The position numbers were made by a program, and so were the translations under genes. The notes under the pieces were generated by a model that saw only the letters and a program-made list of their open reading frames with translations, was not told the origin of the DNA and ran no database searches. This document shows positions 26,963 to 35,553 of a stretch of 64,000 nucleotides of DNA, in pieces. The DNA is from Pusillimonas sp. UBA3987 (GTDB taxonomy: Bacteria > Pseudomonadota > Gammaproteobacteria > Burkholderiales > Burkholderiaceae_B): NCBI GenBank assembly GCA_002384935.1, contig DGCD01000009.1, forward strand, positions 248,001 to 312,000, given 5' to 3'. Numbering within the stretch: the first letter of the stretch is position 1; each line of letters starts with the position of its first letter.

Positions 26963-26997
26963 ATTGCATTTGCAATTGTTGCTTATGCAATTATAAT
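26963..26997 (+). promoter_or_regulatory. Promoter with two tandem TTGC-N4-GCAA palindromes before the resorcinol hydroxylase genes
   Basis: ATTGCATTTGCAAT (26963-26976) and TTGCTTATGCAA (26979-26990) are perfect inverted repeats whose centres are 15 bases apart. TTGCAA (26970-26975) and TATAAT (26992-26997) stand 16 bases apart as -35 and -10 boxes, so the palindromes cover the promoter. This suggests the enzyme genes have their own regulated promoter separate from the importer. Confidence 0.55.
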
Positions 26998-27029
26998 GAT
27001 CTTAAATACATAAGAACACAGGAGACAAC

Positions 27030-27539
27030 ATGGATTCCGTTGCCCAACCGCAAGAAGCCGTCCGCGACAACTTTCGCGCAATGATGCGCCAGTACCCGGC
27101 AACCGTCACGATCATCACGAGCCACATGAATGGCGAGGATCACGGCATGACGGCAACCGCCGTTACTTCCGTATCCCTGGACCCGCCTTCGCTGCTGGTG
27201 TGCGTGAACAACCGCACCTATCTTCACGAAATGCTCCAGCATCAGCCGAACTTTGCGGTCAACGTACTCGCCAAAGGCCAGGTCGACTTGTCGGATGCGT
27301 TCAGTGGAAAAGTCAGCCCGCAAGAACGGTTCGAAACAGGACACTGGGTTAAACATGAATCGGGGCTAATGACACTGCTAGACGCCCACGCACGCGTGGT
27401 ATGCAAACGCACGGCTGCGGTTCCCTACGGTACGCACACCCTTTTCATCGGCCAGGTAACCGACGCCTTCGTATCTGATCAAACCTGCCCATTGTTGTAT
27501 GAAAACGCGAAGTACTGCTGCTCGCACCCCGCGGTATAG
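27030..27539 (+). CDS. graD: Flavin reductase, component of two-component resorcinol hydroxylase
   Basis: A 169-residue protein of the HpaC/TftC flavin-reductase-like family, with FRAMMRQYPATVTIITS, MTATAVTSVSLDPPSLLVCVN and FAVNVLA phrases. It would reduce FAD or FMN with NADH and hand the reduced flavin to the oxygenase encoded next. In the gamma-resorcylate pathway of Rhizobium sp. MTP-10005 such a reductase partners the resorcinol hydroxylase oxygenase. An AGGAG site precedes the ATG. The specific role is inferred from the neighbours. Confidence 0.85.
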   Translation: MDSVAQPQEAVRDNFRAMMRQYPATVTIITSHMNGEDHGMTATAVTSVSLDPPSLLVCVNNRTYLHEMLQHQPNFAVNVLAKGQVDLSDAFSGKVSPQERFETGHWVKHESGLMTLLDAHARVVCKRTAAVPYGTHTLFIGQVTDAFVSDQTCPLLYENAKYCCSHPAV

Positions 27540-27571
27540 ACGCGCACCCATCTTATTGGAGACATCTCATC

Positions 27572-28792
27572 ATGAATGCCGAAGCCCTTGAAGCAATCAC
27601 AGAAACAATAAGCACCCAGCACACCGTATTGAAACAGAAGGTCGCCGAATTGGCCGACGAGTTTCGCCAGGCGGCGCTCGGTACGGAAAAAAACCGGCGC
27701 GTATCCGCCGCACACATCGATGCCTTAAGACAGATTGGCTATTTCGATGCGGTTAAACCAAAAGAATTTGGGGGGCAAGCCTTGCCATTCACGGAACTGG
27801 TTGATGCCAACATTGACGTATCCGCCGCCTGCGCCGCAACCGGCTGGGTCGCCGGCCTGCTGTCTGCACACCAGTGGCTGCTGGCCATGTTTCCAAAAGA
27901 AGCACAATCGGATGTGTGGGGCAACAACCCGGATGCCTTGCTGTGCGGCTCATATGCGCCCATTAACATGGCCGACAAAGTGGTCGATGGTTATCAATTA
28001 AGCGGTCGCTGGAGCTTTGCCAGCGGATGCGATAACGCACAATGGTCTTTGTGCGCGGCGATTCTTCCCGCAGAAAACGGCAAGAATCCCATTCCCGCAT
28101 TTCTGCTTGTTCCCGCAAGTCAGTACACCATCGACGACACATGGGACGTTGTAGGCCTGGCCGGCACAGGTTCAAAAACATTGGTTCTAGACAAAGTAGT
28201 GGTGCCCGCTCACCGTGTCCTTACCTTCCCTCAGGCGGTAACCGGGAAAACGCCGGGCGCTGACGTTTACCAGGGGCAGGCTCTTTTCAATATGCCACTG
28301 CTCACCGGCATTCCCTCGTGCCTGGCATCCACAGCAGTCGGTGCCGCAAAAGGGGCGCTGCAAAGCTATGTCGACTCTGTCGGCCATCGCGTTACACGTG
28401 GCGCCGTCGCCGGAGGCAACAGCAAAATGGCGGAATTCCCAACCATTCAACTGCGCGTCGCCGAAGCTGCCGCCAGTATTGATGCCGCGCGTGAAATACT
28501 TTTGCGTGACATCGAGCGAGCCCAAATGCTGGCAGTACAGAATGAAACTTTCCCGCTGGAGGATCGGATGTTAAGCCGTCGCGGACAATCTTTTGCCGTT
28601 CACCTCTCATTGCGCGCCGTGGAGGCCCTCAACGCATCAACTGGCGGTCTCGGATTGAACATGAGCAACCCCGTTCAAAGAGCCTGGCGCGATGCAAACG
28701 CCGTGGGCCGCCACATTAGTATGAACTGGGATGCCGTAGGCACCATGGTTGGCCAACACATTTTTGGACTTGAACCCAAAGGGCAATACTGA
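27572..28792 (+). CDS. graA: Resorcinol hydroxylase oxygenase component (acyl-CoA-dehydrogenase-fold flavin monooxygenase)
   Basis: A 406-residue group D flavin-dependent monooxygenase. Phrases typical of this fold are IGYFDAVKPKEFGGQ, ATGWVAGLLSAHQWLLAMFP, LSGRWSFASGCDNAQW and the C-terminal GGLGLNMSNPVQRAWRDANA. Relatives hydroxylate phenols with reduced flavin supplied by a separate reductase, here the protein encoded 32 bases upstream. Flanking decarboxylase and hydroxyquinol dioxygenase genes make resorcinol to hydroxyquinol the likely reaction. A related aromatic hydroxylase of another phenol remains possible. Confidence 0.82.
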   Translation: MNAEALEAITETISTQHTVLKQKVAELADEFRQAALGTEKNRRVSAAHIDALRQIGYFDAVKPKEFGGQALPFTELVDANIDVSAACAATGWVAGLLSAHQWLLAMFPKEAQSDVWGNNPDALLCGSYAPINMADKVVDGYQLSGRWSFASGCDNAQWSLCAAILPAENGKNPIPAFLLVPASQYTIDDTWDVVGLAGTGSKTLVLDKVVVPAHRVLTFPQAVTGKTPGADVYQGQALFNMPLLTGIPSCLASTAVGAAKGALQSYVDSVGHRVTRGAVAGGNSKMAEFPTIQLRVAEAAASIDAAREILLRDIERAQMLAVQNETFPLEDRMLSRRGQSFAVHLSLRAVEALNASTGGLGLNMSNPVQRAWRDANAVGRHISMNWDAVGTMVGQHIFGLEPKGQY

Positions 28793-28883
28793 CAACGCCG
28801 ACATGCATACTTAATATGCGCACCAAAGCTCGAAACCGTTCACTTTTTTACAGAATCACGATAACGAATCTACAGGAGCAAAC

Positions 28884-29855
28884 ATGCAAGGAAAAATCGC
28901 TTTAGAAGAACATTTCGCTATTCCCGACACCTTGATGGACTCAGCCGGCTTTGTACCCGGCCACTACTGGGAAGAGCTGCAAAAGCGGCTTTTGGATATC
29001 CACGGACAGCGTCTGGACTTAATGGACAAGCATGGTATTGAAACCATGATTCTGTCGCTCAATGCACCTGCAGTCCAGGCTATTGCCGACGTCCCTCGTG
29101 CAATTGAAATTGCCAGGCGGGCCAACGACGCGCTGGCCGAAGAATGTGCCAAGCGCCCCGACCGCTTTCGCGCTTTCGCGGCCCTGCCACTGCAAGATCC
29201 CGAGGCTGCGGCACGCGAACTGGAGCGGTGCGTGAACGAGCTTGGATTCGTTGGGACGCTGGTGAATGGTTTCAGCCAGCGAGACACCACCACACCCTTG
29301 TACTACGACCTGCCCGAGTACCTTGATTTTTGGTCGGTAGTCGCAAAACTGAATGTGCCTTTCTACCTGCACCCCCGCAACCCGCTACCGCAAGACAGCC
29401 GTATTTATGAAGGGCACCCCTGGTTGATGGGTCCCACATGGGCATTTGCCCAGGAAACGGCTGTTCACGCCCTGCGCCTGATGGGCTCGGGCCTGTTCGA
29501 CAAGCACCCGAACCTGCGAATTATTCTGGGCCACATGGGCGAAGGGCTTCCCTACATGATGTGGCGAATCGACAACCGCAACGCCTGGGTGAAAGTGGCG
29601 CCAAACTACCCCGCCAAACGCCGCATTGCCGATTACTTCAACGAGAATTTCTATATCACGACCTCGGGTCATTTCCGCACCCAAACCCTGGTCGACGCCA
29701 TGCTGGAAATTGGATCCGACCGTATTTTGTTCTCAACCGACTGGCCTTTCGAAAACGTTGACCACGCCGCCGACTGGTTCGACGTTGCCACCATTTCCGA
29801 GGCTGACCGACAAAAAATCGGCCGCAACAATGCCAAGTCTTTATTCAATCTGTAA
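28884..29855 (+). CDS. graF: Gamma-resorcylate (2,6-dihydroxybenzoate) decarboxylase
   Basis: A 323-residue amidohydrolase-superfamily decarboxylase that I recognise as very close to Rhizobium gamma-resorcylate decarboxylase. The metal ligands line up at E8 and H10 (ALEEHF), H163 (FYLHPRNPLPQDSR) and D286 (ILFSTDWPFENVDHA), with the catalytic H218 in ILGHMGEGLPYMMWRID. It reversibly and without oxygen converts 2,6-dihydroxybenzoate to resorcinol and CO2 in the cytoplasm. An AGGAG site precedes the ATG. The gene lies between the hydroxylase and the ring-cleavage dioxygenase, which fits the pathway order well. Confidence 0.93.
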   Translation: MQGKIALEEHFAIPDTLMDSAGFVPGHYWEELQKRLLDIHGQRLDLMDKHGIETMILSLNAPAVQAIADVPRAIEIARRANDALAEECAKRPDRFRAFAALPLQDPEAAARELERCVNELGFVGTLVNGFSQRDTTTPLYYDLPEYLDFWSVVAKLNVPFYLHPRNPLPQDSRIYEGHPWLMGPTWAFAQETAVHALRLMGSGLFDKHPNLRIILGHMGEGLPYMMWRIDNRNAWVKVAPNYPAKRRIADYFNENFYITTSGHFRTQTLVDAMLEIGSDRILFSTDWPFENVDHAADWFDVATISEADRQKIGRNNAKSLFNL

Positions 29856-29864
29856 TTTACTTCT

Positions 29865-30734
29865 ATGTCACAGCGCTATCCCTTATTCACCGAAGCCCAC
29901 TCGGCGCAGGTTGTAAACGCGCGCATGACTGACGCGGCCGACCCCCGGCTGCGTCAGGTGATGGACACCATTGTTCGTCATTTACATGAAGCCGTTAAAG
30001 AAATTGAACCAACGCATGAGGAGTGGGCCAAAGCAATCCAGTTCCTGACCGAAACCGGGCACATGTGCACCGATTGGCGACAAGAATTCATTTTGCTTTC
30101 AGATATTCTGGGTGTGTCGATGTTGGTAGATGCAATCAACCACCGGCGCCCATCAGGCGCAACGGAAAACACCATTCTGGGCCCTTTCCATGTCAGCGAT
30201 GCGCCGCAGTACAAGAACGGCGATAACATTTGCCTGGACGGTAAAGGCGAGCCCTTGCTGTTCGTTGCAAAAATCACCAATACGCAAGGCGAACCCATAC
30301 CCCATGCGATTGTCGATGTATGGCAAACCAACGACGACGGCTTCTACGATGTGCAACAAAAAGGCATTCAACCCGATTGGAATTTGCGTGGCAAGTTCAC
30401 CAGCGATGAAAACGGCAACGTGTGGTTCCGTTCCGTTAAACCTTGTTTTTATCCGATTCCCGACGACGGCCCGGTAGGAAAGCTGTTATCCCAAATGGGG
30501 CGCCATCCCTATCGTGCCGCCCATATTCATTTCATTGTGACCGCACCCGGTTACGAACCCATCATTACCCACATTTTCGCGCCCGATTGCGATTACCTGG
30601 AACAGGACGCGGTATTTGGCGTGAAAGAAAGCCTGGTGGCCGACTTTCAGTTTATCAGCCAACCCGACACAGCCGCGACACCGACTTGGGATAGTCCGCA
30701 TTGGCGTGTCGACTGGCATTTCAAGCTGATTTAA
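29865..30734 (+). CDS. graB: Hydroxyquinol 1,2-dioxygenase (intradiol)
   Basis: A 289-residue intradiol dioxygenase of the hydroxyquinol/catechol class. The N-terminal dimerisation domain is complete, and the Fe(III) ligands are visible as Y161 (DGFYDVQ), Y196 (PCFYPIP), H220 and H222 (RAAHIHF). The phrase ENTILGPFHVSDAP is typical. It would cleave hydroxyquinol to maleylacetate. It starts nine bases after the decarboxylase stop without an obvious Shine-Dalgarno site, suggesting coupled translation. The maleylacetate reductase that normally follows is absent; mlaF starts 83 bases later. Confidence 0.92.
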   Translation: MSQRYPLFTEAHSAQVVNARMTDAADPRLRQVMDTIVRHLHEAVKEIEPTHEEWAKAIQFLTETGHMCTDWRQEFILLSDILGVSMLVDAINHRRPSGATENTILGPFHVSDAPQYKNGDNICLDGKGEPLLFVAKITNTQGEPIPHAIVDVWQTNDDGFYDVQQKGIQPDWNLRGKFTSDENGNVWFRSVKPCFYPIPDDGPVGKLLSQMGRHPYRAAHIHFIVTAPGYEPIITHIFAPDCDYLEQDAVFGVKESLVADFQFISQPDTAATPTWDSPHWRVDWHFKLI

Positions 30735-30817
30735 TTTCGCCGCCCCTGGAAAAGGGGATGGCCGATGTTGTATGGTTGTGGGCTACAATGCAACGCTAAA
30801 TTTCCTATCCTGGGCCT

Positions 30818-31645
30818 ATGACGCAAGAAGCCACGCAACACAACGAGCTACTGCGGTTTTCCAACGCCGCGCTGGGCTATGGTGACTTCACCGTACTCAA
30901 AGATATCGACATGAATATCTGTCGCGGTCAGGTCGTGGCCATGATGGGCGGATCCGGCTCGGGCAAAACCACGTTGTTGCGAGCCGCCACGGGGCAGATT
31001 TTCGCCCAAAAAGGCACCATTCACGCATTCGGGCAAAACATTGCCGAAACCTCGCACAGCCAGTTGCAGGCCCTGCGCCAGCGCATGGGCGTGCTGTTCC
31101 AGCAAGGCGCCCTGTTCACCGACCTGAACGTCTTTGAAAATGTGGCCTTTCCCCTGCGTGAACACACCTCGTTGTCGGAAGCAGAAATCACCGAAAAGGT
31201 ACTGGAAAAGCTGAACGACGTGGGCCTGCGGGCGGCGGCGCACCTGGGCATTAATGAAATTTCCGGCGGCATGGCCCGCCGTGTGGCGCTGGCGCGCGCC
31301 ATTGTGCTGGAACCGGAACTGATTCTGTACGACGAACCGTTCGCCGGGCTCGACCCCATTTCCCTGGGCATTACCGCGCGTCTTATTCGCGACCTAACCA
31401 ATCGGCTCAATTGCGCGTCGATTCTGATCACGCACGACGTGGCCGACTCATTCGCCATTGCCGATCACATTTATATTGTGGGGCAAGGCAAACTGCTGGC
31501 CCATGGCACGCCGCAGGAAATGAACGAGTCCACCGACCCTTACATCGAGCAGTTCCTGAAAGGCGAGCCCGACGGCCCCATTGCCTTCAATTATCCGGAA
31601 ACGCCTGCATTCAACAAATGGCTGGATCAAAAGGGGCGCTCATGA
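30818..31645 (+). CDS. mlaF: Phospholipid ABC transporter ATP-binding protein MlaF
   Basis: A 275-residue ATPase of the Mla intermembrane phospholipid transport system. Walker A is GGSGSGKTT near residue 45, the Q-loop region is GVLFQQGALFTDLNVFENVAFPLREH, the signature reads ISGGMARRVALARAI (the MlaF form) and Walker B is LILYDEPFAGLDP. It powers MlaE in the inner membrane. A TACAAT hexamer lies about 35 bases upstream but I see no good -35 partner. The stop overlaps the mlaE start. Confidence 0.93.
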   Translation: MTQEATQHNELLRFSNAALGYGDFTVLKDIDMNICRGQVVAMMGGSGSGKTTLLRAATGQIFAQKGTIHAFGQNIAETSHSQLQALRQRMGVLFQQGALFTDLNVFENVAFPLREHTSLSEAEITEKVLEKLNDVGLRAAAHLGINEISGGMARRVALARAIVLEPELILYDEPFAGLDPISLGITARLIRDLTNRLNCASILITHDVADSFAIADHIYIVGQGKLLAHGTPQEMNESTDPYIEQFLKGEPDGPIAFNYPETPAFNKWLDQKGRS

Positions 31646-32427
31646 TCATCACGAACTTCATCAGTGCCATTGGCCGTCACATTCGCGAATCCATTATGTC
31701 GCTGGGCGCCTTCGCTCGCCTGCTCATCGCGATTCTGGCGCGTAGCGGCACGGCACTGAAACGCCCCGGGCTGGTTGCACAGCAAATTCACTTCATCGGC
31801 AACTACTCACTGGTGATCATTGCCGTGTCCGGCCTGTTCGTGGGTTTCGTGCTGGGCCTGCAAGGCTATTACACGCTGAATCGCTATGGCTCGGAAGAGG
31901 CGTTGGGCCTGTTGGTTGCCCTGTCACTGGTGCGCGAGCTGGGCCCGGTGGTAACGGCACTGCTGTTCGCCGGCCGGGCCGGCACCTCTTTAACCGCTGA
32001 AATCGGGCTCATGAAAGCCGGTGAACAACTGGCGGCCATGGAAGTCATGGCGGTTGACCCGATTCGTCGCGTGCTGGTCCCGCGATTCTGGGGCGGCTTT
32101 ATTGCCATGCCCATCCTGGCCGCCGTCTTTTCCATGGTCGGTATCATTGGCGGCTGGGTGGTCGGCGTACTCATGATCGGCATCGACCCGGGTGTTTTCT
32201 GGTCGCAAATGCAAAGCGGCGTCGATATTTTCAAAGACGTGGCCAACGGCGTGGTGAAAAGCGTCATTTTCGGGGCGGCAGTGACCTTGATTGCGCTGTA
32301 CGAAGGGTGGAACGCCAAAGCCACACCGGAAGGCGTGGCCCGTGCCACAACCCGCACCGTTGTCAGCGGCGCACTGGTGGTACTGGGGCTCGACTTCCTG
32401 CTCACCGCCCTGATGTTCAGCAACTAA
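31642..32427 (+). CDS. mlaE: Phospholipid ABC transporter permease MlaE
   Basis: A 261-residue MlaE-family permease with five hydrophobic segments and the family phrases IHFIGNYSLVIIAVSGLFVG, LVRELGPVVTALLFAGRAGT and TAEIGLMKAGEQLAAMEVMAVDP. The frame is open far upstream inside mlaF, but the ATG at 31642, which overlaps the mlaF stop (ATGA), matches the family start. It forms the inner-membrane core with MlaD on the periplasmic face. Confidence 0.93.
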   Translation: MIITNFISAIGRHIRESIMSLGAFARLLIAILARSGTALKRPGLVAQQIHFIGNYSLVIIAVSGLFVGFVLGLQGYYTLNRYGSEEALGLLVALSLVRELGPVVTALLFAGRAGTSLTAEIGLMKAGEQLAAMEVMAVDPIRRVLVPRFWGGFIAMPILAAVFSMVGIIGGWVVGVLMIGIDPGVFWSQMQSGVDIFKDVANGVVKSVIFGAAVTLIALYEGWNAKATPEGVARATTRTVVSGALVVLGLDFLLTALMFSN

Positions 32428-32493
32428 GCGCGCTCTTTCGCGCCACACCATTGTTTTAATTACGGAACGAACACATTAACGGAACAAACCATC

Positions 32494-32982
32494 ATGACAC
32501 GTGTTAAAACCGATTTCTGGGTAGGCCTTTTCGTGCTGCTGGGCATTCTTGCCCTGGTGTTCCTGGCATTGCGGGCGGGTAACTTAAGCTCGTTTTCATT
32601 TGCCTCCAACTACCAGGTACAAGGCTACTTCGACAACCTGGGCGGCCTGAAAGTGCGTGCCCCGGTAAAAAGCAGCGGTGTCGTGGTGGGCCGGATCGCA
32701 TCAATATCCTTCGACAACCAGCGCTATCAGGCCGTGGTTACCATGGATATCGAATCGAAATACGAATTCCCGGCCGACTCTTCAGCCTCGATTCTCACCT
32801 CGGGCCTGCTGGGCGAACAGTACATTGGGCTGACCCCTGGTGGAGACGACAAAATGCTGGAAAATGGCAATACCATTCAGTTCACGCAAAGTGCCGTCGT
32901 ACTTGAAGAGTTAATCAGCAAGTTCCTGTATAACTCGGCCAGCGACCAGGGTACGGCGCAACAATTGCAAGATCCGAACTAA
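32494..32982 (+). CDS. mlaD: MCE-domain protein MlaD
   Basis: A 162-residue protein with one N-terminal membrane anchor (about residues 10-28) and a single MCE domain (YQVQGYFDNLGGLKVRAPVK, then SSASILTSGLLGEQYIGLTPGG). MlaD hexamers form the periplasmic lipid tunnel above MlaE. The length is normal and the order mlaF-mlaE-mlaD is standard. The ATG has only a weak ribosome binding site. Confidence 0.93.
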   Translation: MTRVKTDFWVGLFVLLGILALVFLALRAGNLSSFSFASNYQVQGYFDNLGGLKVRAPVKSSGVVVGRIASISFDNQRYQAVVTMDIESKYEFPADSSASILTSGLLGEQYIGLTPGGDDKMLENGNTIQFTQSAVVLEELISKFLYNSASDQGTAQQLQDPN

Positions 32983-33075
32983 AATGCGTTATAGCCATCC
33001 AACCGCCCGGGCCTGAAAACCGAACCGTGCAGACATAAAACAAACACTCAAGAAGCAAAAACAGAGAAGCGCAAA

Positions 33076-33945
33076 ATGAAAATATCGATGCCCTCGCCGC
33101 TACGCTCACGCCTTTCAAAGGTGTTGCCTGTTCTGGCCTTAACGGCTGTCGTTGCCGGCTGTGCACACGTGCCCAACCCGAATCCGAACGACCCCTGGGA
33201 AAGCTACAACCGCAGCATGTTCGCCTTTAACGAGACCGTCGACAAGGCCTTCATGAAGCCCATTGCGCAAGGTTATGAGGCCGTGATGCCGCAACCGGCC
33301 CGCAGCTGCGTAAGCAATATTTTCAACAACTTTCACGACGCCTGGTCGTCCGTTAACAGCTTTCTGCAGGGCCGCCCCTTCGACGGCATCAACTCGCTGG
33401 GCCGCGTTCTCATGAATACCACCATGGGTATCGGCGGCTGCATCGACGTGGCCTCAATGAATGGCGTGCCGCGCATCGTGAACGACTTCGGCGTGACCCT
33501 GGGCGTGTGGGGCTTCGAACCCGGGCCTTACGTGGTATTGCCCTTCCTGGGCGCCAGCAACGTACGTGACGGCACCAGCACCGTTGCCTGGTTCGCTTAC
33601 GACTACTCGCCGCCTTACGCGCCTATCTTCGCCATCGACAACATTCCGGTGCGCAACAGCATTATTGCCCTGGCCGTAATCGATATGCGCGCCAGCCTGC
33701 TGAACGCCGACGACATGGTCGACCGTATCGCGCTTGACCGCTATGCCTTTATTCGCGACGCCTACATTCAACGCCGTGCCGCGCTGGTTCAGGGCCGAAG
33801 CGTCGACCCCGACACCACACCCGCGGGCCTGCCCAAGTATGAAGACAACGACACCCTGCCCGACTACTCCGACGACGAGGATATGAACGGTGAAAACGGT
33901 GCGGCCAATCCTGCTTCGGGCTCGTCGCAACCTGCCGGCCAGTAA
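33076..33945 (+). CDS. mlaA: Outer-membrane lipoprotein MlaA (VacJ)
   Basis: A 289-residue VacJ-family lipoprotein. The signal peptide ends in a lipobox with the lipidated cysteine at residue 29 (TAVVAGC). Family phrases are NDPWESYNRSMFAFNETVDK, NIFNNFHDAWSSVN and GFEPGPYVVLPFLG. MlaA removes surface-exposed phospholipids from the outer leaflet and hands them to MlaC. An acidic, low-complexity tail (after about residue 255) is rich in D, E, G and S and is not part of the conserved domain. In E. coli mlaA is unlinked; here it sits between mlaD and mlaC. Confidence 0.92.
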   Translation: MKISMPSPLRSRLSKVLPVLALTAVVAGCAHVPNPNPNDPWESYNRSMFAFNETVDKAFMKPIAQGYEAVMPQPARSCVSNIFNNFHDAWSSVNSFLQGRPFDGINSLGRVLMNTTMGIGGCIDVASMNGVPRIVNDFGVTLGVWGFEPGPYVVLPFLGASNVRDGTSTVAWFAYDYSPPYAPIFAIDNIPVRNSIIALAVIDMRASLLNADDMVDRIALDRYAFIRDAYIQRRAALVQGRSVDPDTTPAGLPKYEDNDTLPDYSDDEDMNGENGAANPASGSSQPAGQ

Positions 33946-33972
33946 GTACCTAAATCAAGGAGCCTTATTTCC

Positions 33973-34662
33973 ATGCTCAAACTGACTCGTACAGTTAAAA
34001 ACACGTTTTCAAGCCTGGCACTCATCGGCACCATCGGCGTATCCGGCATGGCTGGTACAGCCGGGGTTGTTGCGCTGGCAACGCTACCGGCCAGCGCAAC
34101 CGCGCAATCGCAAAATGTCAACGCCAAGGCAGCGCCCAACGACTTCGTAAAAGAAGTGGCCGACAACGCCCTGGCCGCGCTGCGCGCAGACGACCAGGCC
34201 AAGGCAGGCGACCTGAACCGCATCAACGCCCTGGTCAACGAATATATCCTGCCTTATGTCGACCTGGAAAAAACCACGCGCCTGTCGGCCGGCCGGTATT
34301 GGCGCCAGGCCACACCGGCACAGCAAAAGGAACTGGTCGACGCATTCAAGGGCACACTCATTCGCACTTATAGCGGCGCGCTGGAACAAGCCGACGACGT
34401 TTCGCAAATCAAGCCGCTGCCCTTTCGCGGCGACCCCGAGGCGGAAGATGTCGTGGTGCGCACCCAGCTTACCCAGCGCAACGGCCCGCCTGTTAATGTC
34501 GACTACCGCATGGAAAAGAATCCGAACGGCTGGAAAATCTACGACCTGAACGTGGAAGGCATCTGGCTCATTCAAAACTACCGCAACCAGTTTGCCCAGC
34601 AAATCAACCAGAACGGTATCGACGGCCTCATTACTGCGCTGAACCAGCATAACGCGCGCTAA
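33973..34662 (+). CDS. mlaC: Periplasmic phospholipid-binding protein MlaC
   Basis: A 229-residue secreted protein with a long signal peptide ending at ATA-QS near residue 45. The MlaC/Ttg2D fold is recognised from VNEYILPYVDLEKTTRLSAGRYW, LVDAFKGTLIRTYSGAL and GWKIYDLNVEGIWLIQNYRNQF. It ferries phospholipids between MlaA and MlaFED(B). The STAS protein MlaB, usually encoded near here, is not found: only 96 bases follow before the next gene. Confidence 0.92.
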   Translation: MLKLTRTVKNTFSSLALIGTIGVSGMAGTAGVVALATLPASATAQSQNVNAKAAPNDFVKEVADNALAALRADDQAKAGDLNRINALVNEYILPYVDLEKTTRLSAGRYWRQATPAQQKELVDAFKGTLIRTYSGALEQADDVSQIKPLPFRGDPEAEDVVVRTQLTQRNGPPVNVDYRMEKNPNGWKIYDLNVEGIWLIQNYRNQFAQQINQNGIDGLITALNQHNAR

Positions 34663-34720
34663 CAGGCCATCAAGCGCGGCAGCAGCAACAAATACCAATA
34701 AAAACTACAATAGAGGTTTT

Positions 34721-34757
34721 GCGGGGCCCCTTAATGCCCCGCCTTGATCTTTTTATT
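34721..34757 (+). terminator. Rho-independent-like terminator after mlaC
   Basis: GCGGGGC (34721-34727) and GCCCCGC (34736-34742) form a 7-bp GC stem around an 8-base loop. CTTGAT and then a T-rich stretch follow. It ends directly before the ABC-ATPase start at 34759, so it may act as a partial terminator or as a structured leader for that gene. Confidence 0.55.
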
Positions 34758-34758
34758 T

Positions 34759-35553
34759 ATGTCCGCACTCAGTCTGAATCACGTATCAAAAGTCTACCCG
34801 CCGCGCTCGGCAGGGTGGCGGGGCCTGCTGCGCCCCGGTTTGAAGCAGCGCGAAGGGTTCCAGGCCCTGAACGACGTTAGCCTTACCATCGAACACGGCG
34901 AATTCTTCGGCCTGCTGGGGCCAAACGGCGCCGGCAAAACCACCATGATCTCCATCCTGGCCGGCCTGGCCCGCGCCACCTCGGGAAGCGCCAGTGTCTG
35001 CGGGCACGACGTCGTTACCGACTACAAGGAAGCCCGTCGCTCGCTTGGCGTGGTGCCGCAGGAATTGGTTTACGACCCTTTCTTCACTGTTCGGGAAAGC
35101 CTGCGGCTGCAGTCGGGTTACTTCGGCCTGCACAACAACGACGACTGGATCGACGAAATTCTTTACAATCTGGGGCTCGACGACAAAGCCAACGCCAACA
35201 TGCGCGCGCTTTCCGGCGGCATGAAACGCCGCGTGCTGGTGGCCCAGGCGCTGGTGCATCGCCCGCCGGTCATTATTCTCGACGAACCCACCGCCGGGGT
35301 CGACGTCGACTTGCGTCGCACCTTGTGGGAATTCATTTCGCGCCTGAACAAAGAAGGCCACACCATTTTGCTGACCACGCACTACCTGGAAGAAGCGGAA
35401 GCCCTGTGCGGCCGTATTGCCATGCTCAAGAGCGGCCGTATCGTGGCACTGGACACCACGGAAGCGTTGCTGGCCCGCGTGGGCGGCGCCGACCTGGAAG
35501 ACGCGTTTGTACGCATTATGCGCAATGAAGATGCATTGAAGGCCACCGCATGA
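34759..35553 (+). CDS. yadG: ABC-2-type exporter ATP-binding protein, YadG-like
   Basis: A 264-residue ATPase of the DrrA/YadG group. Walker A is GPNGAGKTT near residue 50, the signature is ALSGGMKRRVLVAQAL and Walker B VIILDEPTAGVDVDLR. The ATG at 34759 is preferred over an upstream frame opening at 34744. It overlaps the permease gene by four bases (ATGA). E. coli yadG-yadH have no settled substrate; location inside the mla-ibaG-murA cluster suggests an envelope lipid or glycan role, which is inference. Confidence 0.85.
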   Translation: MSALSLNHVSKVYPPRSAGWRGLLRPGLKQREGFQALNDVSLTIEHGEFFGLLGPNGAGKTTMISILAGLARATSGSASVCGHDVVTDYKEARRSLGVVPQELVYDPFFTVRESLRLQSGYFGLHNNDDWIDEILYNLGLDDKANANMRALSGGMKRRVLVAQALVHRPPVIILDEPTAGVDVDLRRTLWEFISRLNKEGHTILLTTHYLEEAEALCGRIAMLKSGRIVALDTTEALLARVGGADLEDAFVRIMRNEDALKATA

